Of a stretch of DNA of 21,220 bases, positions 20,685 through 21,220 are shown one piece after another (within the stretch, counting starts at the first letter, position 1; each line of letters starts with the position of its first letter). The notes beneath the pieces were generated by a model. It made no database searches. It saw nothing but the letters and a program-made list of their open reading frames with translations, and was not told the DNA's origin. The DNA lies in contig JALWEW010000136.1 of assembly GCA_027039295.1 (NCBI GenBank), forward strand, positions 1 through 21,220, given 5' to 3'. The position numbers and the translations under genes are program-made. Origin of the DNA: Acidilobaceae archaeon (GTDB lineage Archaea; Thermoproteota; Thermoprotei_A; Sulfolobales; Acidilobaceae).

Positions 20685-21220
20685 TTATAGGGACCTCCTG
20701 CTGGAATCGACTTTGACAACCCCATTCACCTCTATCAGCCTTGCCATGCCCTTCAGGGCTAGTAGGATCCCTATAGGTGCTTCGAGGCGGTACCTCCGCC
20801 CCCTTCTGAGTGATACCTGTGAGCCTAGGAGGGAGTCCACCTCTACATTCTCTACAGCCTCAACGAGGGCTTCGCCCCGCACGGGCGATAAGGCGAGCGT
20901 AGGCTTGAATCTAAGCGGGTCCTCAACCACAGTAACCCTGAGGCCCGTCTTCCCGTGGAGGGTGCCCCCTATGCGGACAAGCCTGCTTGTATCCTGCGTT
21001 ACCTGCATGTCGATTGGCACCGCTTGGCCCGCAATGGCTTCCTGGATCTTCCTCTTCCACTCCACTCCCAGGATCTCCTTAAGCCCTCTCCCCGGCTTGA
21101 GTACTCCCTTGAAGGCTAGCCACTCCGCTATCCAGCCCCTCCACCCGGGGTCGTCAGTGCTGGGCGCTGCCGCCTCCTCACCGGGTCTCGAGGGGAAGAT
21201 GAGGCTCAGGTCGAGCCCCT
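20685..21220 (-). CDS. priS: DNA primase small (catalytic) subunit PriS, C-terminal part (5' end outside window)
   Basis: C-terminal portion of the archaeo-eukaryotic primase catalytic subunit, which makes RNA/DNA primers. The frame is open from base 21220, so there is no start in the window; about 178 codons are present. Recognisable is QVTQDTSRLVRIGGTLHGKTGL (split here by a variable loop), matching the conserved Ser/Thr-Leu-His-Gly-Lys-Thr-Gly motif that contacts the incoming nucleotide, followed by FKPTLALSP. The catalytic Asp-x-Asp part would lie upstream, outside the window. It ends with TAA at 20685 and the GINS gene follows 7 nt later, so replication genes lead a transcript that continues into ribosomal genes. 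Confidence 0.92.
   Translation of the reverse strand, partial: GLDLSLIFPSRPGEEAAAPSTDDPGWRGWIAEWLAFKGVLKPGRGLKEILGVEWKRKIQEAIAGQAVPIDMQVTQDTSRLVRIGGTLHGKTGLRVTVVEDPLRFKPTLALSPVRGEALVEAVENVEVDSLLGSQVSLRRGRRYRLEAPIGILLALKGMARLIEVNGVVKVDSSRRSL

Noticed and set aside
1..21220. CRISPR arrays, insertion sequences, integrase or attachment sites
   Set aside because: No regularly spaced repeats, transposase-like proteins or long inverted repeats were seen; the only tandem repeat is two 11-bp units at 12848-12869.

Overview
The window is a gene-dense stretch of a hyperthermophilic archaeal chromosome, almost certainly from a crenarchaeon and probably of the Desulfurococcales/Pyrodictiaceae type. The reasons are: archaeal-only enzymes (glycerol-1-phosphate dehydrogenase, CDP-archaeol synthase, aCPSF1, aIF2-alpha, a GINS subunit, PriS); two different proteasome beta genes; a tRNA-Lys with a non-canonical intron; TATA-like promoters; many GTG/TTG starts; and heavy AGG/AGA arginine use in GC-rich DNA. 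I cannot name the species. No insertion sequence, CRISPR array, integrase or other mobile DNA was seen.

Layout. 1-2318 (minus): catalytic proteasome beta subunit followed by aCPSF1, the RNA-cleaving termination factor, which runs off the left edge. 2419-3492 (plus): glycerol-1-phosphate dehydrogenase, divergent from the proteasome gene. 3517-5704 (minus): an RNA m5C methyltransferase of the Nop2/Sun family, an overlapping Nip7-like PUA protein, and an FKBP-type prolyl isomerase. 5812-7426 (plus): NMN adenylyltransferase and RNA 3'-phosphate cyclase. 7401-8940 (minus): a small TFIIB-like zinc-ribbon protein overlapping a Nog1-like GTPase. 9098-10443 (plus): a second proteasome beta subunit lacking the catalytic threonine, then endonuclease V. 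10423-12750 (minus): a TIP49/RuvB-like AAA+ ATPase, tRNA-Lys(CTT) with a 32-nt insert in its variable loop, and a DUF357-nucleotidyltransferase fusion (probable FAD synthase). 12751-13021: an unusually feature-rich spacer with an inverted repeat, a tandem repeat, a candidate box C/D sRNA and a promoter. 13022-14979 (plus): a 68-residue conserved-looking protein, a dolichol-phosphate-mannose-synthase-like transferase fused to a GtrA-like membrane domain, and a family-4 uracil-DNA glycosylase. 14987-16870 (minus): an exported, C-terminally anchored protein with a Lon-type Ser/Lys protease domain. 16964-18555 (plus): a winged-helix protein, a small RecA/RadA paralogue and CDP-archaeol synthase. 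18595-21220 (minus): priS (5' part outside the window), GINS, eL44, eS27, aIF2-alpha and nop10, an informational cluster coupling replication and translation.

How it fits together. Most genes are housekeeping: protein turnover (two proteasome beta subunits, FKBP), RNA processing and ribosome biogenesis (aCPSF1, Nop2, Nip7, RtcA, Nog1, Nop10), replication and repair (PriS, GINS, endonuclease V, UDG, RadA paralogue, TIP49), cofactor synthesis (NAD, FAD) and ether-lipid synthesis (G1PDH, CarS). The least explained items are the exported Lon-like protease, the mini-TFB next to Nog1, the winged-helix/RadA-paralogue pair and the 12.75-13.02 kb spacer.
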